Part shown: positions 25,032 through 33,987 of the stretch, in pieces
Layout of the letters: each line of letters starts with the position of its first letter
Position numbering within the stretch: the first letter of the stretch is position 1
Assembly: GCA_023388175.1 (NCBI GenBank)
Contig: JAEWGT010000009.1
Location: 523,367 to 587,366, forward strand
Reading direction: 5' to 3'
Origin: Pseudomonadota bacterium
Lineage (GTDB): Bacteria > Pseudomonadota > Alphaproteobacteria > Rhizobiales > Devosiaceae
DNA: 64,000 bases
Program-made: the position numbers and the translations under genes
Notes under the pieces: generated by a model
Seen by the model: only the letters and a program-made list of their open reading frames with translations
Told to the model about the DNA's origin: nothing
Database searches by the model: none

Positions 25032-25061
25032 TTGACATTGCGTCGGAAACACGCCTAGTCT
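25032..25061 (+). promoter_or_regulatory. Promoter of the chitosugar-type operon
   Basis: TTGACA, 18 bases, then TAGTCT, about 75 bases before the first gene. It lies in the 369-base divergent region between the SnoaL-like gene and the Gfo/Idh gene, where I see no further ORF. A CGTTT-N4-AAACG dyad follows directly. Confidence 0.55.
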
Positions 25062-25068
25062 TGAAAAT

Positions 25069-25082
25069 CGTTTACACAAACG
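25069..25082. promoter_or_regulatory. Operator dyad CGTTT-ACAC-AAACG
   Basis: Perfect five-base arms around ACAC lie immediately downstream of the candidate -10, a repressor-style position. It looks like sites of LacI- or RpiR-type regulators; the only regulator in the operon is the RpiR protein, so that is the first candidate. Confidence 0.5.
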
Positions 25083-25134
25083 TCACCGATCCGCAAGAGA
25101 TCGGCGGTCTAATAAGGCAGGGAATATCGTCGCT

Positions 25135-26289
25135 ATGCGGGTAGGCATTATCGGCCTCGGCTATCGTCTGGGTTATCTGGCGCGGGTCTTTTCCGTGGCG
25201 CGCGATGACTTCGAGATCGTGGGCTATGTGGATCCGGCTCCCGCCGGGTTGCCTTACACGCAAGAGCATGGCGTTTCGGTTGGCAAGCAATATGACAGCC
25301 TCGAGACGCTGATCGACGAAGGCAAGCTCGACCTGCTGATGGTCGGCTCTCCTAATCATCTTCATCTCGGCCATATCCGCACCGGGCTTGAGCGCGGCAT
25401 GAAGATCTTTGCCGAAAAGCCGGTCGTGACCACCATCGAGGATACGATGGCGCTGGCCGAGCTGATCGGGCAATACGGCTCCGACAATGTCATGGTGGGG
25501 TTGGTGCTGCGCTATGCGCCGCTCTATGTCGATCTGCGCAAGGCTCAGGCCGAGGGCAAGCTCGGCGATGTCGCCTCTATCGAAGCCTCCGAACATATTC
25601 CGCCCTATCACGGCGCCTTCTTCATGCGCGACTGGCGCCGCTACGCCAAATATTCGGGCAGCTTCATGCTCGAAAAATGCTGTCACGACCTCGATCTTTA
25701 TAATGGCGTCATGGGCTGCCGTCCGCGCTATGTCGCCAGCTTCGGCGGTCGGCGCTCCTTCACGCCGGAAAATGCACCGCAGGGCACCGGCGCCAATGAT
25801 CTCGAGGTCTATCATCGCAAGCCGTCGGGCTGGCAGGGCAGCGATAAGGTCTTCGACAGCGACGGCGATATCATCGATTTCCAGACCGCCATCGTGCAGT
25901 ATGAAAATGGCGCAGCGCTGACCTTTCATACCAATATCAACGTGCCCGACGACTTCCGCCGCTTTGCGGTGATCGGCGCCAAGGGCATGGCTGAAGGCGA
26001 TTTCATTCGCAACTATTTCAAGGTCACCGACGCCCGCACCAAGGACCGGCTGGAGGACAAGACCTACCAGACCTCCGAGCTCAGCCAGCACTATGGTGCG
26101 GACGAGCAGATGGCCGAGGATATTCTGAAGCATGTGCTCGAAGGTGCTCCGCTTCCCGTTTCGGTGACCGATGCACTGGAAGCGGGGCTTCTGGCGCTCT
26201 CCATGGATGAGGCCATGCGCAATAAGTCCGTCGTGGACATGACCCCGATCTGGCAGCGTTTCGACGCGGCTCTCGGGCGTGGCAAGTAA
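25135..26289 (+). CDS. Gfo/Idh/MocA-family oxidoreductase
   Basis: A 384-residue dinucleotide-dependent sugar dehydrogenase. VGIIGLGYRLGYLARVF is the Rossmann entry, FAEKPVVT holds the catalytic-region Lys near residue 101, and LEKCCHDLDLYN (about 180) replaces the usual G-x-x-x-D-x-x-x-H active helix. It is first in a Ugp-type importer operon, 12 bases before the first permease gene. Members next to hexosaminidases may oxidise amino sugars or remove modifications; which one applies here is unknown. Confidence 0.85.
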   Translation: MRVGIIGLGYRLGYLARVFSVARDDFEIVGYVDPAPAGLPYTQEHGVSVGKQYDSLETLIDEGKLDLLMVGSPNHLHLGHIRTGLERGMKIFAEKPVVTTIEDTMALAELIGQYGSDNVMVGLVLRYAPLYVDLRKAQAEGKLGDVASIEASEHIPPYHGAFFMRDWRRYAKYSGSFMLEKCCHDLDLYNGVMGCRPRYVASFGGRRSFTPENAPQGTGANDLEVYHRKPSGWQGSDKVFDSDGDIIDFQTAIVQYENGAALTFHTNINVPDDFRRFAVIGAKGMAEGDFIRNYFKVTDARTKDRLEDKTYQTSELSQHYGADEQMAEDILKHVLEGAPLPVSVTDALEAGLLALSMDEAMRNKSVVDMTPIWQRFDAALGRGK

Positions 26290-26301
26290 GGGAGACCGGC
26301 A

Positions 26302-27189
26302 ATGACCAGCACCAGAAGCGCCACACTATTCGCCCTCGCATTGCTGGCTCCGGCCCTGATCTATATCCTGACCATCGTGGCCTATCCGCTGGTCGACACG
26401 GTCATTCTCTCCTTCACCAATGCCTCGCTGCGCCCCGATTACGATTTCGTCGGTTGGGCCAATTACGAGCGCATTTTCGGCGCGGGCAATTTCACCGAGG
26501 TGATCATCCGCACCTTCATCTGGACCTTTTTCTCGGTCTCGCTGAAAATGATTATCGGCATGTGCGGCGCTGTTCTCCTCAATGCCGCCATTCCCGGCCA
26601 GACCCTGTTCCGAATTCTCACCATGCCGCCCTGGATCGTTCCCATGGCCATCGGCATCTTCATGTGGGGCTGGATGTATAATGGCCAGTTCGGGATGATT
26701 TCCGGCCTGTTGCAGAATTTCGGCCTGACCAATGGCCCCATCGCCTTCCTTGCCTATGGCCACACCGCCTTCTGGGCTACCATCGTCACGGATGTGTGGA
26801 TCGGCGTTCCCATGGTCACCATCTATTTCCTCGCCGCCATGCAATCCATTCCCAAGGATCTGCACGAAGCCGCATGGACCGATGGAGCAGGGCGCTTCTA
26901 CCGCTTCCGCCGCATCACGCTGCCGCTCATGGTTCCGGCCATCATCACCATGAGCCTGCTCTCGCTCATAGCGACCTTCAACTCCTTCGACATCATCTGG
27001 ATCCTGACCCAGGGCGGCCCGTCCGGCTCGACCACCACGATGATCATCGACACTTACAAGACCGCCATGGGCTCACGAAAATACGGCGAGGGCGCCGCAC
27101 GCGCCGTGGTCATCTCCATCTTCGTGACCATCTTCTGCCTCGTTTACTTCCGCGCCGTGCGCAAGCTCCAGCAGGGAGAAGCCAAATGA
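26302..27189 (+). CDS. Sugar ABC transporter permease (UgpA/MalF type)
   Basis: A 295-residue membrane protein with six helices. The EAA loop reads DLHEAAWTDGAGRFYRFRRITLPLMVPAI (about residues 190-220), where it meets the ATPase. FVGWANYERIFG near residue 50 is the usual periplasmic stretch of family 1 carbohydrate permeases. It overlaps the next permease gene by four bases (ATGA). Its importer partners are all within this cluster. Confidence 0.92.
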   Translation: MTSTRSATLFALALLAPALIYILTIVAYPLVDTVILSFTNASLRPDYDFVGWANYERIFGAGNFTEVIIRTFIWTFFSVSLKMIIGMCGAVLLNAAIPGQTLFRILTMPPWIVPMAIGIFMWGWMYNGQFGMISGLLQNFGLTNGPIAFLAYGHTAFWATIVTDVWIGVPMVTIYFLAAMQSIPKDLHEAAWTDGAGRFYRFRRITLPLMVPAIITMSLLSLIATFNSFDIIWILTQGGPSGSTTTMIIDTYKTAMGSRKYGEGAARAVVISIFVTIFCLVYFRAVRKLQQGEAK

Positions 27190-28121
27190 GCGACGTTGCC
27201 CGCACCACCGAGATTGCGGCCGCCGACAGCAAGGCCAGCGTCAAGCCGAAGCGTCGCCTCTGGTCAGCTAGCAAGCCGATGATCGACCGCTACAAGTGGT
27301 ATGAAGTTCTCGGACTTTACCTCGGCATCGCCGTCTTCCTGTTCTTCGTGCTGGCCCCGTTCATCGAAGGGTTCCTGGTGTCGCTGAAGCCCTTGGCGCA
27401 GCTCTTTTCGCGGCCCTATAGCTTCATCCCCCGCAATGGCTCCTTCGACGCCTATTTCACCATGTGGCAATCGGTGCCGGCGCTGGGCCTGCATATCTTC
27501 AATTCATTCTTCATCTCGACCGTGGTGACGCTGATCGTTGTGATCATCGTCGTCCCGGCCGCCTATGCCTTCGCCCGTTTCAACTTCGCCGGGGCCGGGC
27601 TCATGTTGGGCGGGTTCCTCGCCGTCAACATGTTCTCGGGCGCAGTGCTGCTGATTCCGCTGTTCCGGCTGATGCGGACAATGGGCCTTCTCAACACCTA
27701 TTGGGCGATGATCGTGCCGGGCGCGGCCTTCCTCATCCCCTCGTCCATCTGGCTCCTGCGCACCTATATGCTGCGTATTCCCCGCGAGTTGGACGAAGCG
27801 GCTTGGGTCGATGGCGCATCCCGCCTTTACACTCTGCGCCGGGTCATTCTGCCGCTGGCCATGCCGGGCATCGTGGTTGTCGCCATCATGACCTTCATCG
27901 GCGCTTATGCCCAGCAATTCATCTTCGCGCTGACCTTCAATTCGCGGACCGAGTTCATGCCGCTGCCGATCGGGCTCTTCGCCTTTTTCGGCAAGCAGGA
28001 GGTGATCTGGAACGAGTTGATGGCAGCCTCTTTCGTCGGAATCCTGCCGGTCATGATCGTCATCGTGTTCCTGCAGCGCTATCTCGTCGCCGGTCTCACC
28101 GCCGGAGCCGTGAAGCAATAA
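27186..28121 (+). CDS. Sugar ABC transporter permease (UgpE/MalG type)
   Basis: A 311-residue second permease with six helices and the EAA motif RELDEAAWVDGASRLYTLRRVILPLAMPGI (about residues 200-230). An N-terminal charged segment of some 40 residues precedes the first helix, longer than in most UgpE proteins. The chosen ATG overlaps the preceding stop. Together with the UgpA-like protein it forms the heterodimeric channel. Confidence 0.92.
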   Translation: MSDVARTTEIAAADSKASVKPKRRLWSASKPMIDRYKWYEVLGLYLGIAVFLFFVLAPFIEGFLVSLKPLAQLFSRPYSFIPRNGSFDAYFTMWQSVPALGLHIFNSFFISTVVTLIVVIIVVPAAYAFARFNFAGAGLMLGGFLAVNMFSGAVLLIPLFRLMRTMGLLNTYWAMIVPGAAFLIPSSIWLLRTYMLRIPRELDEAAWVDGASRLYTLRRVILPLAMPGIVVVAIMTFIGAYAQQFIFALTFNSRTEFMPLPIGLFAFFGKQEVIWNELMAASFVGILPVMIVIVFLQRYLVAGLTAGAVKQ

Positions 28122-28238
28122 ATGAGTGCCCCTGGCCAGTATTCAGGGGCGCGTTAGCAAGGGTTTGGAGCCGTTCGGTGCGTGGCATCGGGCGGTGACA
28201 GAGAGGGCCCGAGGGGGCCCGCATCAAGGGAGACTACA

Positions 28239-29459
28239 ATGCAAAAAACTATCGGTCTGGTCGCCGTATCCATGCTGGCTCTGGCCAGTGCGACCCCCGC
28301 TGCCTACGCCCAGGATCAGGAAATCAGCTTCATCAATTGCGGCGACACCCTGACCCAGGGCTATGCCGAAAGCTTCGCCGAATGGGAAGCGGCCAATCCA
28401 GGCTTCAAGGTCGTTCCGGAAATCGTCGGCTGGGGCCAGTGCCAGGACAAGGTGACCACGCTTGCCGCTGCCGGCACGCCCGTCGCCCTCGCCTATGTCG
28501 GCTCGCGCACGCTCAAGCAGTTCGCTCTCAACGACCTCATCGTTCCTGTTCCGATGAGCGACGAAGAAAAGGCTGCCTATTACAACTACGTTCCCGAGAC
28601 GGTCACCTTCGACGGCACCCAGTGGGGCGTTCCGGTCGCTTTTTCCACCAAGGCGCTGTTCTGGAACAAGGATCTGTTCGAAGAAGCTGGTCTTGATCCC
28701 GAAGTGCCGCCCAAGACCTGGGAAGAAAAGATCGCTTTCGCCAAGCAGATCAGCGAAAACACCGACGCTGACGGTTACGGCCTTGTCGCCAAGACCTTCG
28801 ACAACACCATGCACCAGTTCCTGCATTGGGTTTACACCAATGACGGCTTGGTCATCGATGCCGATGGCAATATCACGCTGAACTCGCCGCAGGTTCTGGC
28901 TGCGCTGACCGCCATCAGGGACATTGTTCCCTATTCCGAAGAAGGCCCGACGGCTTACGAGCAGAACGAAGTTCGCGCCATCTGGCTCGATGGTGGCGTT
29001 GCCATGATCGAAGCCTCTCCGGGTGCCGCTATCCGCGCCGAGGAAGCCGGCATGAACTGGGGCGTTGCCAACCTGCCGCTCGGCCCCGATGCAAAGGGCC
29101 CCGGCACTCTGCTGATCACCGACGCACTGGCCATCTTCAAGGGCACCGGCGTTGAAGAACAGGCCATCAGCCTTGCCAAGTTCCTCACCGATGGCCAGCG
29201 CCAGTGGGATGCCGAAATGCTGCAGGGCCTGACCCCGCTGCGTCCGCTGGAGCCCCAGACCGCCGAACTGATCGCCGAGAAGCCCTACTGGAAGCCCTTC
29301 CTGGACGGTATCGAATTCGGTGGTCCCGAGCCGCTGTTCGAAGACTATATCGGCCTGCAGAACGTCATGATCGAAATGGTCCAGTCGGTCGTGACCGGCG
29401 CCGCCGAGCCTGAAGCCGCGCTGGAACGCGCCGCTGCCGAGCTTGAGCAGTACAAATAA
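28239..29459 (+). CDS. Sugar ABC transporter substrate-binding protein (family 1)
   Basis: A 406-residue periplasmic protein with a signal peptide ending AAYAQ (about residue 25). The two-lobe maltose-binding fold is indicated by YAESFAEWEAANPGFKVVPEIVGWGQCQDKVTTLAAAGTPVALAYVGSRTL and the hinge region AFSTKALFWNKDLFEEAGLDP. The dense, acidic chain and strong codon bias fit high expression. It binds the sugar for the importer upstream; the GH20 enzyme downstream suggests chito-oligosaccharides or other N-acetylhexosamine glycans. Confidence 0.92.
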   Translation: MQKTIGLVAVSMLALASATPAAYAQDQEISFINCGDTLTQGYAESFAEWEAANPGFKVVPEIVGWGQCQDKVTTLAAAGTPVALAYVGSRTLKQFALNDLIVPVPMSDEEKAAYYNYVPETVTFDGTQWGVPVAFSTKALFWNKDLFEEAGLDPEVPPKTWEEKIAFAKQISENTDADGYGLVAKTFDNTMHQFLHWVYTNDGLVIDADGNITLNSPQVLAALTAIRDIVPYSEEGPTAYEQNEVRAIWLDGGVAMIEASPGAAIRAEEAGMNWGVANLPLGPDAKGPGTLLITDALAIFKGTGVEEQAISLAKFLTDGQRQWDAEMLQGLTPLRPLEPQTAELIAEKPYWKPFLDGIEFGGPEPLFEDYIGLQNVMIEMVQSVVTGAAEPEAALERAAAELEQYK

Positions 29460-29475
29460 GCTCCTCCCAGAGCAG

Positions 29476-29500
29476 GCCGTCGCCCTTTTTGGGCGGCGGC
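29476..29500 (+). terminator. Hairpin after the binding-protein gene
   Basis: GCCGTCGCCC-TTTTT-GGGCGGCGGC forms a ten-pair stem with one G-T pair in the 78-base gap before the ATPase gene. No thymine tract follows, so it probably stabilises the upstream message and lowers but does not stop read-through. Confidence 0.6.
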
Positions 29501-29537
29501 TCCTCAAGACAATAAGCATCGCCCGGAGACGCGAACC

Positions 29538-30614
29538 ATGTCGCAGCTGAGCCTCAAGCGCCTCGAAAAGTCCTTCAACGAGGCCCGTATCATCAAGGGC
29601 ATCGACCTTGACGTTTCCGAAGGCGAGTTCGTGGTCTTTGTCGGGCCTTCCGGCTGTGGCAAGTCCACGCTTCTGCGCATGATTGCCGGGCTGGAAGATG
29701 TCAGCCAGGGCGAAATCGAGATCGGCGGCAGAATTGTCAACGACTTGCCGCCCGTGCAGCGCGGTATCGCCATGGTGTTCCAGTCCTATGCGCTCTATCC
29801 GCATATGAGCGTTTACGAGAATATCGCTTTCCCCCTGCGCGTCGAAAAACTGCCGCAGGCCGAGGTTGACAAGCGGGTTGCTGCTGCCGCCAAGGTACTT
29901 CAGCTCGAAAGCCGTTTGCAGCACCGCCCCGGTCAATTGTCCGGCGGCCAGCGCCAGCGCGTCGCCATCGGCCGCGCCATCGTGCGCCAGCCCAAGATTT
30001 TCCTGTTTGACGAGCCGCTCTCCAATCTCGACGCCGCCCTGCGCTCGGAAATGCGCATCGAGCTGATGGAACTGCACAAGCGACTCGGTTCGACCATGAT
30101 CTATGTCACCCACGATCAGGTGGAAGCCATGACAATGGCCGACAAGATCGTCGTGCTCGATGCCGGGGTCATCGCCCAGGTTGGCTCGCCGCTCGATCTC
30201 TATCACAAGCCCGACAATCTCTTCGTTGCCGGCTTTATCGGCAGTCCCAAGATGAATTTCATCTCCGGCAAGGTGCGATCGGCCGATGGCCAGAGGGCGG
30301 TGGTCGATCTTGGCGCACTCGGCACGATTGAACTGCCACGCGCCAGCACGGCCATAGCTGGGCAGGATGTGACCCTGGGCATCCGCCCCGAGCATCTCGG
30401 TCTCGGCGAAGGTGGCTTCACACTCCAGACCACGCCCAATATCGTGGAGCAGCTGGGCATCCATACCATTACCTATTCCACCCTGCCGGGCGGCGAGAAC
30501 TTCATTGGCCTGTTTGAAGGCAATCCGGACCTGGTGGATGGACAGCCAGTGCGAATGAGCTTTGCCCTAGACAAGGTTCACCTGTTCGACGCCAAGGGCC
30601 TCGCCGTGTACTAA
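29538..30614 (+). CDS. Sugar ABC transporter ATP-binding protein (UgpC/MsmK type)
   Basis: A 358-residue ATPase. Walker A GPSGCGKSTLLRM (about residue 37), Q-loop FQSYALYPHMSVYENIAFPL, signature LSGGQRQRVAIGRAI and Walker B KIFLFDEPLSNLDAAL are complete. The C-terminal 120 residues form the OB-fold regulatory domain found in MalK-like proteins (LGIRPEHLGLG). It energises the two permeases of this operon and could also serve other family 1 importers. Confidence 0.94.
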   Translation: MSQLSLKRLEKSFNEARIIKGIDLDVSEGEFVVFVGPSGCGKSTLLRMIAGLEDVSQGEIEIGGRIVNDLPPVQRGIAMVFQSYALYPHMSVYENIAFPLRVEKLPQAEVDKRVAAAAKVLQLESRLQHRPGQLSGGQRQRVAIGRAIVRQPKIFLFDEPLSNLDAALRSEMRIELMELHKRLGSTMIYVTHDQVEAMTMADKIVVLDAGVIAQVGSPLDLYHKPDNLFVAGFIGSPKMNFISGKVRSADGQRAVVDLGALGTIELPRASTAIAGQDVTLGIRPEHLGLGEGGFTLQTTPNIVEQLGIHTITYSTLPGGENFIGLFEGNPDLVDGQPVRMSFALDKVHLFDAKGLAVY

Positions 30615-30644
30615 GCGCAAGAGGCTGGCGAGGGGGAACGCGCG

Positions 30645-31511
30645 ATGCTCGATATTGTGGGGCTTTTGCAGACCGAAAAGGACGCTTTCACGCGGTCCGA
30701 GCGCGCCCTCACCGAGATCGTGCTGGCCGATGTGGACTCGGTGCTCAAGATGTCCATCGTCGACCTTGCCGCCCAGGCCGATGTGTCGCCGCCCACCGTG
30801 ACGCGGTTCTGCCGCAGGTTGGGCTGCGATTCCTATGCCGACTTCAAGGTTCGGCTGGCCCAGTCGCGCTTTGTTGGCCAGCGTTATTTCGCGCCCGCAT
30901 CCGGCCCGTCCTCTGTCCGCGAAATTGCGCAGGGCGTGATCAATGGCATCCAGTCCACTATTTACGACACGTTCGAGCAATGCGATTTCGACGCCGTCGA
31001 GCGCGCAGCGGAATCGCTGGTCAAATCCAGTTTCGTCCTGTCCTATGGCTCGGGCGGATCTTCCTCCATGCTCGCCACCGAGGCCGAGGCACGCTTCTTC
31101 CGGCTTGGACTCAAGGTCTCGTCATCCACGGACCATCAGGTTCAGATGATGCGCGCCGCTGCCTCCGCATCCGACACTGCGATCATCGCCTTTTCGCTCT
31201 CGGGCAATAACCTGCCTTTGGTGAAGGCGCTTTCTGTGGCCGGCGAATATGGCCTGACCCGTATCGTGGTGTCGCGCGCTGGATCGGCAATGGCGGAACA
31301 GAGCGACATTTTTCTTCCGGTAATCTGGCGGGAAAACCAGGACATCCTGCGCCCGACCCCGGCGCGTTATGCCTTTCTGGCCATACTCGACATTCTCTCC
31401 CAAACCATGGCGGCGCGGCTGGGCTCGTCCGCCGTCGCCTCCATGCGCCGCATCAAGCACCAGCTTGTCGTCAACCGCGACGGCGACGACGCCCACCCGC
31501 TGGGCGATTAG
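30645..31511 (+). CDS. RpiR/MurR-family transcriptional regulator
   Basis: A 288-residue regulator with an N-terminal helix-turn-helix (MSIVDLAAQADVSPPTVTRFCRRLGCDSYADFKVRLAQS, about residues 35-75) and a C-terminal SIS domain that senses phosphosugars, shown by SFVLSYGSGGSSSMLATEAEARFFRLG and IIAFSLSGNNLPLVKAL. SD-like GAGGGGG precedes the start. It lies between the ATPase and hexosaminidase genes on the same strand, so it is probably produced with its targets. An amino-sugar phosphate is a plausible effector. Confidence 0.9.
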   Translation: MLDIVGLLQTEKDAFTRSERALTEIVLADVDSVLKMSIVDLAAQADVSPPTVTRFCRRLGCDSYADFKVRLAQSRFVGQRYFAPASGPSSVREIAQGVINGIQSTIYDTFEQCDFDAVERAAESLVKSSFVLSYGSGGSSSMLATEAEARFFRLGLKVSSSTDHQVQMMRAAASASDTAIIAFSLSGNNLPLVKALSVAGEYGLTRIVVSRAGSAMAEQSDIFLPVIWRENQDILRPTPARYAFLAILDILSQTMAARLGSSAVASMRRIKHQLVVNRDGDDAHPLGD

Positions 31512-31570
31512 CGCGGACCAGAATTAAGCCCCGATACTTGCGGGCGGAATATAGATCAGAGAGCAATTTC

Positions 31571-33583
31571 ATGACCAATGCTTTTTCCCTCGTCACCACA
31601 TGGTCGCCCGCCACAGAGGGCGAGCCACTGGGCTATGGGATCGAATTGACCAATACCGGCGACATGGCGGTGGGCAATTTCCAGCTGGGTTTTTCCGGTC
31701 CGGCGCGTATCGATCCGCATGCGACGCTGGAAAACGGCAAACTCCTGAAGCGCCTCTCCAATCATACGCTGATTGCGCCGCCCGATGGTTTCGTGCTCGA
31801 ACCCGGCCAGACCTGGATCGCCACGGCACGCGGTCTCTCCTATGGCCTGCGCCATTGGAGCGACGGCGCGAATTCTGCCTATGTCGTGCTTGAGGACGGA
31901 ACGGTCATTTCCATTCCGACCGCGCCAACCAAGGGTAAGGGCCATAACGCGCCCCTGCTCAAGGGCGCGGCGCGCTTTCCGGTTCCGGCCAAGGCGCCAG
32001 TGGCCCATTCCATCATTCCCTGGCCTAAACATGTAGCGACCACCGGCAGCCGCGTCGCGCCCACGGGCTTCGATCTCCAGCCCGAGGGCGACCTGGCGAT
32101 CCGCGCCTCCGACGCTTTTGCCGATCTCACCGCCGAGCTTTTTCCGGTGGAAGCCATCGCCCGCCCCGCTTCTGAAGGCGGCGTGATCGTTCATGTCACC
32201 GAGAAGTCTGGGCTGGGTGAGGAAGCCTATGAAATCGCCTTTGCAGAAAACAGCGTTGGCGTCTCCGCTTCGACCCATGCAGGTCTCTTCTACGGCCTAG
32301 TCACGCTTGGCCACATGTTGCGCGGTGCGCGGCAATATCCGGGCACCTTCACCTGGCCGACAGCTGGCGTGATCAATGACGAGCCGGGCTTTTCTTTCCG
32401 CGGCTCCCATCTCGACGTGGCGCGCCAGTTCTATACCGGTGCAGAAGTCAGCCGCCTCATTCGCATCATGGCATGGAACAAGATGAACAAGTTCCATTGG
32501 CACCTGACCGAAGATGAGGCCTGGCGGCTGGAAATCGACGCCTATCCCGCCCTGACCGAAATCGCTGCCTGGCGCGGCCATGGCAAGGCGCTGCCGCCGC
32601 TGCTTGGCTCCGGCCCGCAGCCGACGGGTGGATATTATTCCAAGGACGTCGTGCGCGATATCGTTGCCTTGGCAGATGATCTCGCCATTGCCATCATTCC
32701 CGAAATCGACATGCCGGGCCATTTCTATGCGGCTCTTCAGGCTCTGCCCGAATTGCGCGACCCGGCCGAGACAGGCGAATATCAATCGGTTCAAGGCTTC
32801 CCGAACAACAGCCTCAATCCGGCACACGAGCCGGTCTATAAGTTCATCGAAACGGTGATTGACGAGACGCTAGAGCTGTTCCCGGCTGGCATTTTCCACC
32901 TCGGCGCCGATGAGGTCCCGCTGGCCGCGTGGTCCGGGTCGCCTCTGGCCCTCGACATGCTGGAGAAGATGGCCGGTCCGGCCATGCGCAAAAAGCACGA
33001 GGCGCAATTCAACCAGCTTGGCAACCATCACGGTGCCGACGAAATCGAGGGCTCGCCCACCGCAATCCTGCAGGCCGAATTTATCAAGCGTGTGCATAAA
33101 TATATCGCCTCAAAGGGTGCGATCACCGGCGGCTGGGAAGAAGCCGCCCATGGCGACGCGGTAGCCAAGGACAAGGCCTACGTCATCGGCTGGCGCAATG
33201 TAGAGATTAACGCCGCTCTGGCCGAGCGTGGTTTCGACATCGTGGTCTCCCCTGGTCAGCGCTATTATCTGGATATGGCGAATGGCGTGTCATGGGCCGA
33301 GCCGGGTGCTGGCTGGGCCGGCTGGTCCGGCCCGCAGGAAACCTATGAATTTGAAGCGCGGGAAGGTTTTTCGGACCACGGTCTCAAGCACCTGCTTGGC
33401 ATCCAGTCCTGCATCTGGTCCGAAAGCATGACCGATCGCGCCATTTTCGACCGCTTGGTCTTCCCGCGTCTGTCGGCAATCGCTGAGGCGGGCTGGACCA
33501 TGCCGGACCGGAAAAGCTGGGATCGCTTTAAGGCGATCGTTGGTCTCATGCCGATCATGTATGGCAACTGGGCTGCCGAGTAA
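31571..33583 (+). CDS. Beta-N-acetylhexosaminidase (GH20), cytoplasmic
   Basis: A 670-residue glycoside hydrolase releasing terminal N-acetylglucosamine or N-acetylgalactosamine. The catalytic Asp-Glu pair is in HLGADEVPLAAW near residue 446, and NKMNKFHWHLTEDEAWRLEI (about 303-322) and IPEIDMPGHFYAAL are further GH20 signatures. Residues 1-140 form an all-beta domain of the type that precedes some GH20 domains. There is no signal peptide from either possible start, so it acts on imported oligosaccharide. I chose the ATG at MTNAFSL with AGAGAGC before it; a start 33 bases upstream is possible. It ends the importer operon. Confidence 0.93.
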   Translation: MTNAFSLVTTWSPATEGEPLGYGIELTNTGDMAVGNFQLGFSGPARIDPHATLENGKLLKRLSNHTLIAPPDGFVLEPGQTWIATARGLSYGLRHWSDGANSAYVVLEDGTVISIPTAPTKGKGHNAPLLKGAARFPVPAKAPVAHSIIPWPKHVATTGSRVAPTGFDLQPEGDLAIRASDAFADLTAELFPVEAIARPASEGGVIVHVTEKSGLGEEAYEIAFAENSVGVSASTHAGLFYGLVTLGHMLRGARQYPGTFTWPTAGVINDEPGFSFRGSHLDVARQFYTGAEVSRLIRIMAWNKMNKFHWHLTEDEAWRLEIDAYPALTEIAAWRGHGKALPPLLGSGPQPTGGYYSKDVVRDIVALADDLAIAIIPEIDMPGHFYAALQALPELRDPAETGEYQSVQGFPNNSLNPAHEPVYKFIETVIDETLELFPAGIFHLGADEVPLAAWSGSPLALDMLEKMAGPAMRKKHEAQFNQLGNHHGADEIEGSPTAILQAEFIKRVHKYIASKGAITGGWEEAAHGDAVAKDKAYVIGWRNVEINAALAERGFDIVVSPGQRYYLDMANGVSWAEPGAGWAGWSGPQETYEFEAREGFSDHGLKHLLGIQSCIWSESMTDRAIFDRLVFPRLSAIAEAGWTMPDRKSWDRFKAIVGLMPIMYGNWAAE

Positions 33584-33631
33584 TCTGTCACAACTGGTAG
33601 CGGACCATTCCGGCCAGCGCCGGGATGGCCG

Positions 33632-33808
33632 CTAATTTCCGCGCGCTGAACCAGATTTTTTGCCGCCACCATCTGTCTTGTTGACGGTTGCCCACGCCCT
33701 CGCCTCTGCCTCACCTTTGGAAACGCCGCGCTTCTTGTAGCTTTCCTCGATATGGTCAGCCTTGCGTTTCTGCTTGTCCGTATATGCGCTTTTATCGCCT
33801 TGGGGCAT
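33632..33808 (-). CDS. Small basic protein of unknown function (58 aa)
   Basis: The highly charged chain runs MPQGDKSAYTDKQKRKADHI, then a helical EESYKKRGVSKGEAEARAWATVNK and a Gly-Lys-Ser tail. I recognise the TDKQKRKA...EARAWATVNK pattern as a small family common in Hyphomicrobiales and other proteobacteria, without an assigned function. The family match sets the start; the frame is open 246 bases further upstream. AGGTGAGATC precedes the ATG. A nucleic-acid-linked role would fit the charge but is a guess. Confidence 0.8.
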   Translation of the reverse strand: MPQGDKSAYTDKQKRKADHIEESYKKRGVSKGEAEARAWATVNKTDGGGKKSGSARGN

Positions 33809-33987
33809 GATCTCACCTCTTAGATGAAACGGCCGGCGCGGATGGGACAAGGGCTTGGGCCTGGTTGAAAGGCTGGAGCGAGAAACCGGAAAAACCGTCT
33901 CCATCGCCCTATACCACCACGTCCGGTTGACGCGCGCCGACCTTGAGCCGAAACGAGGCTGAACGCTATCGGTTGCGCTGGAGCCGT

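Noticed and set aside
28224..30464. 746-codon open frame on the minus strand
   Set aside because: It lies wholly opposite a binding-protein gene and an ABC ATPase gene with complete motifs. It has no ribosome site or recognisable domain and is a codon-bias shadow.
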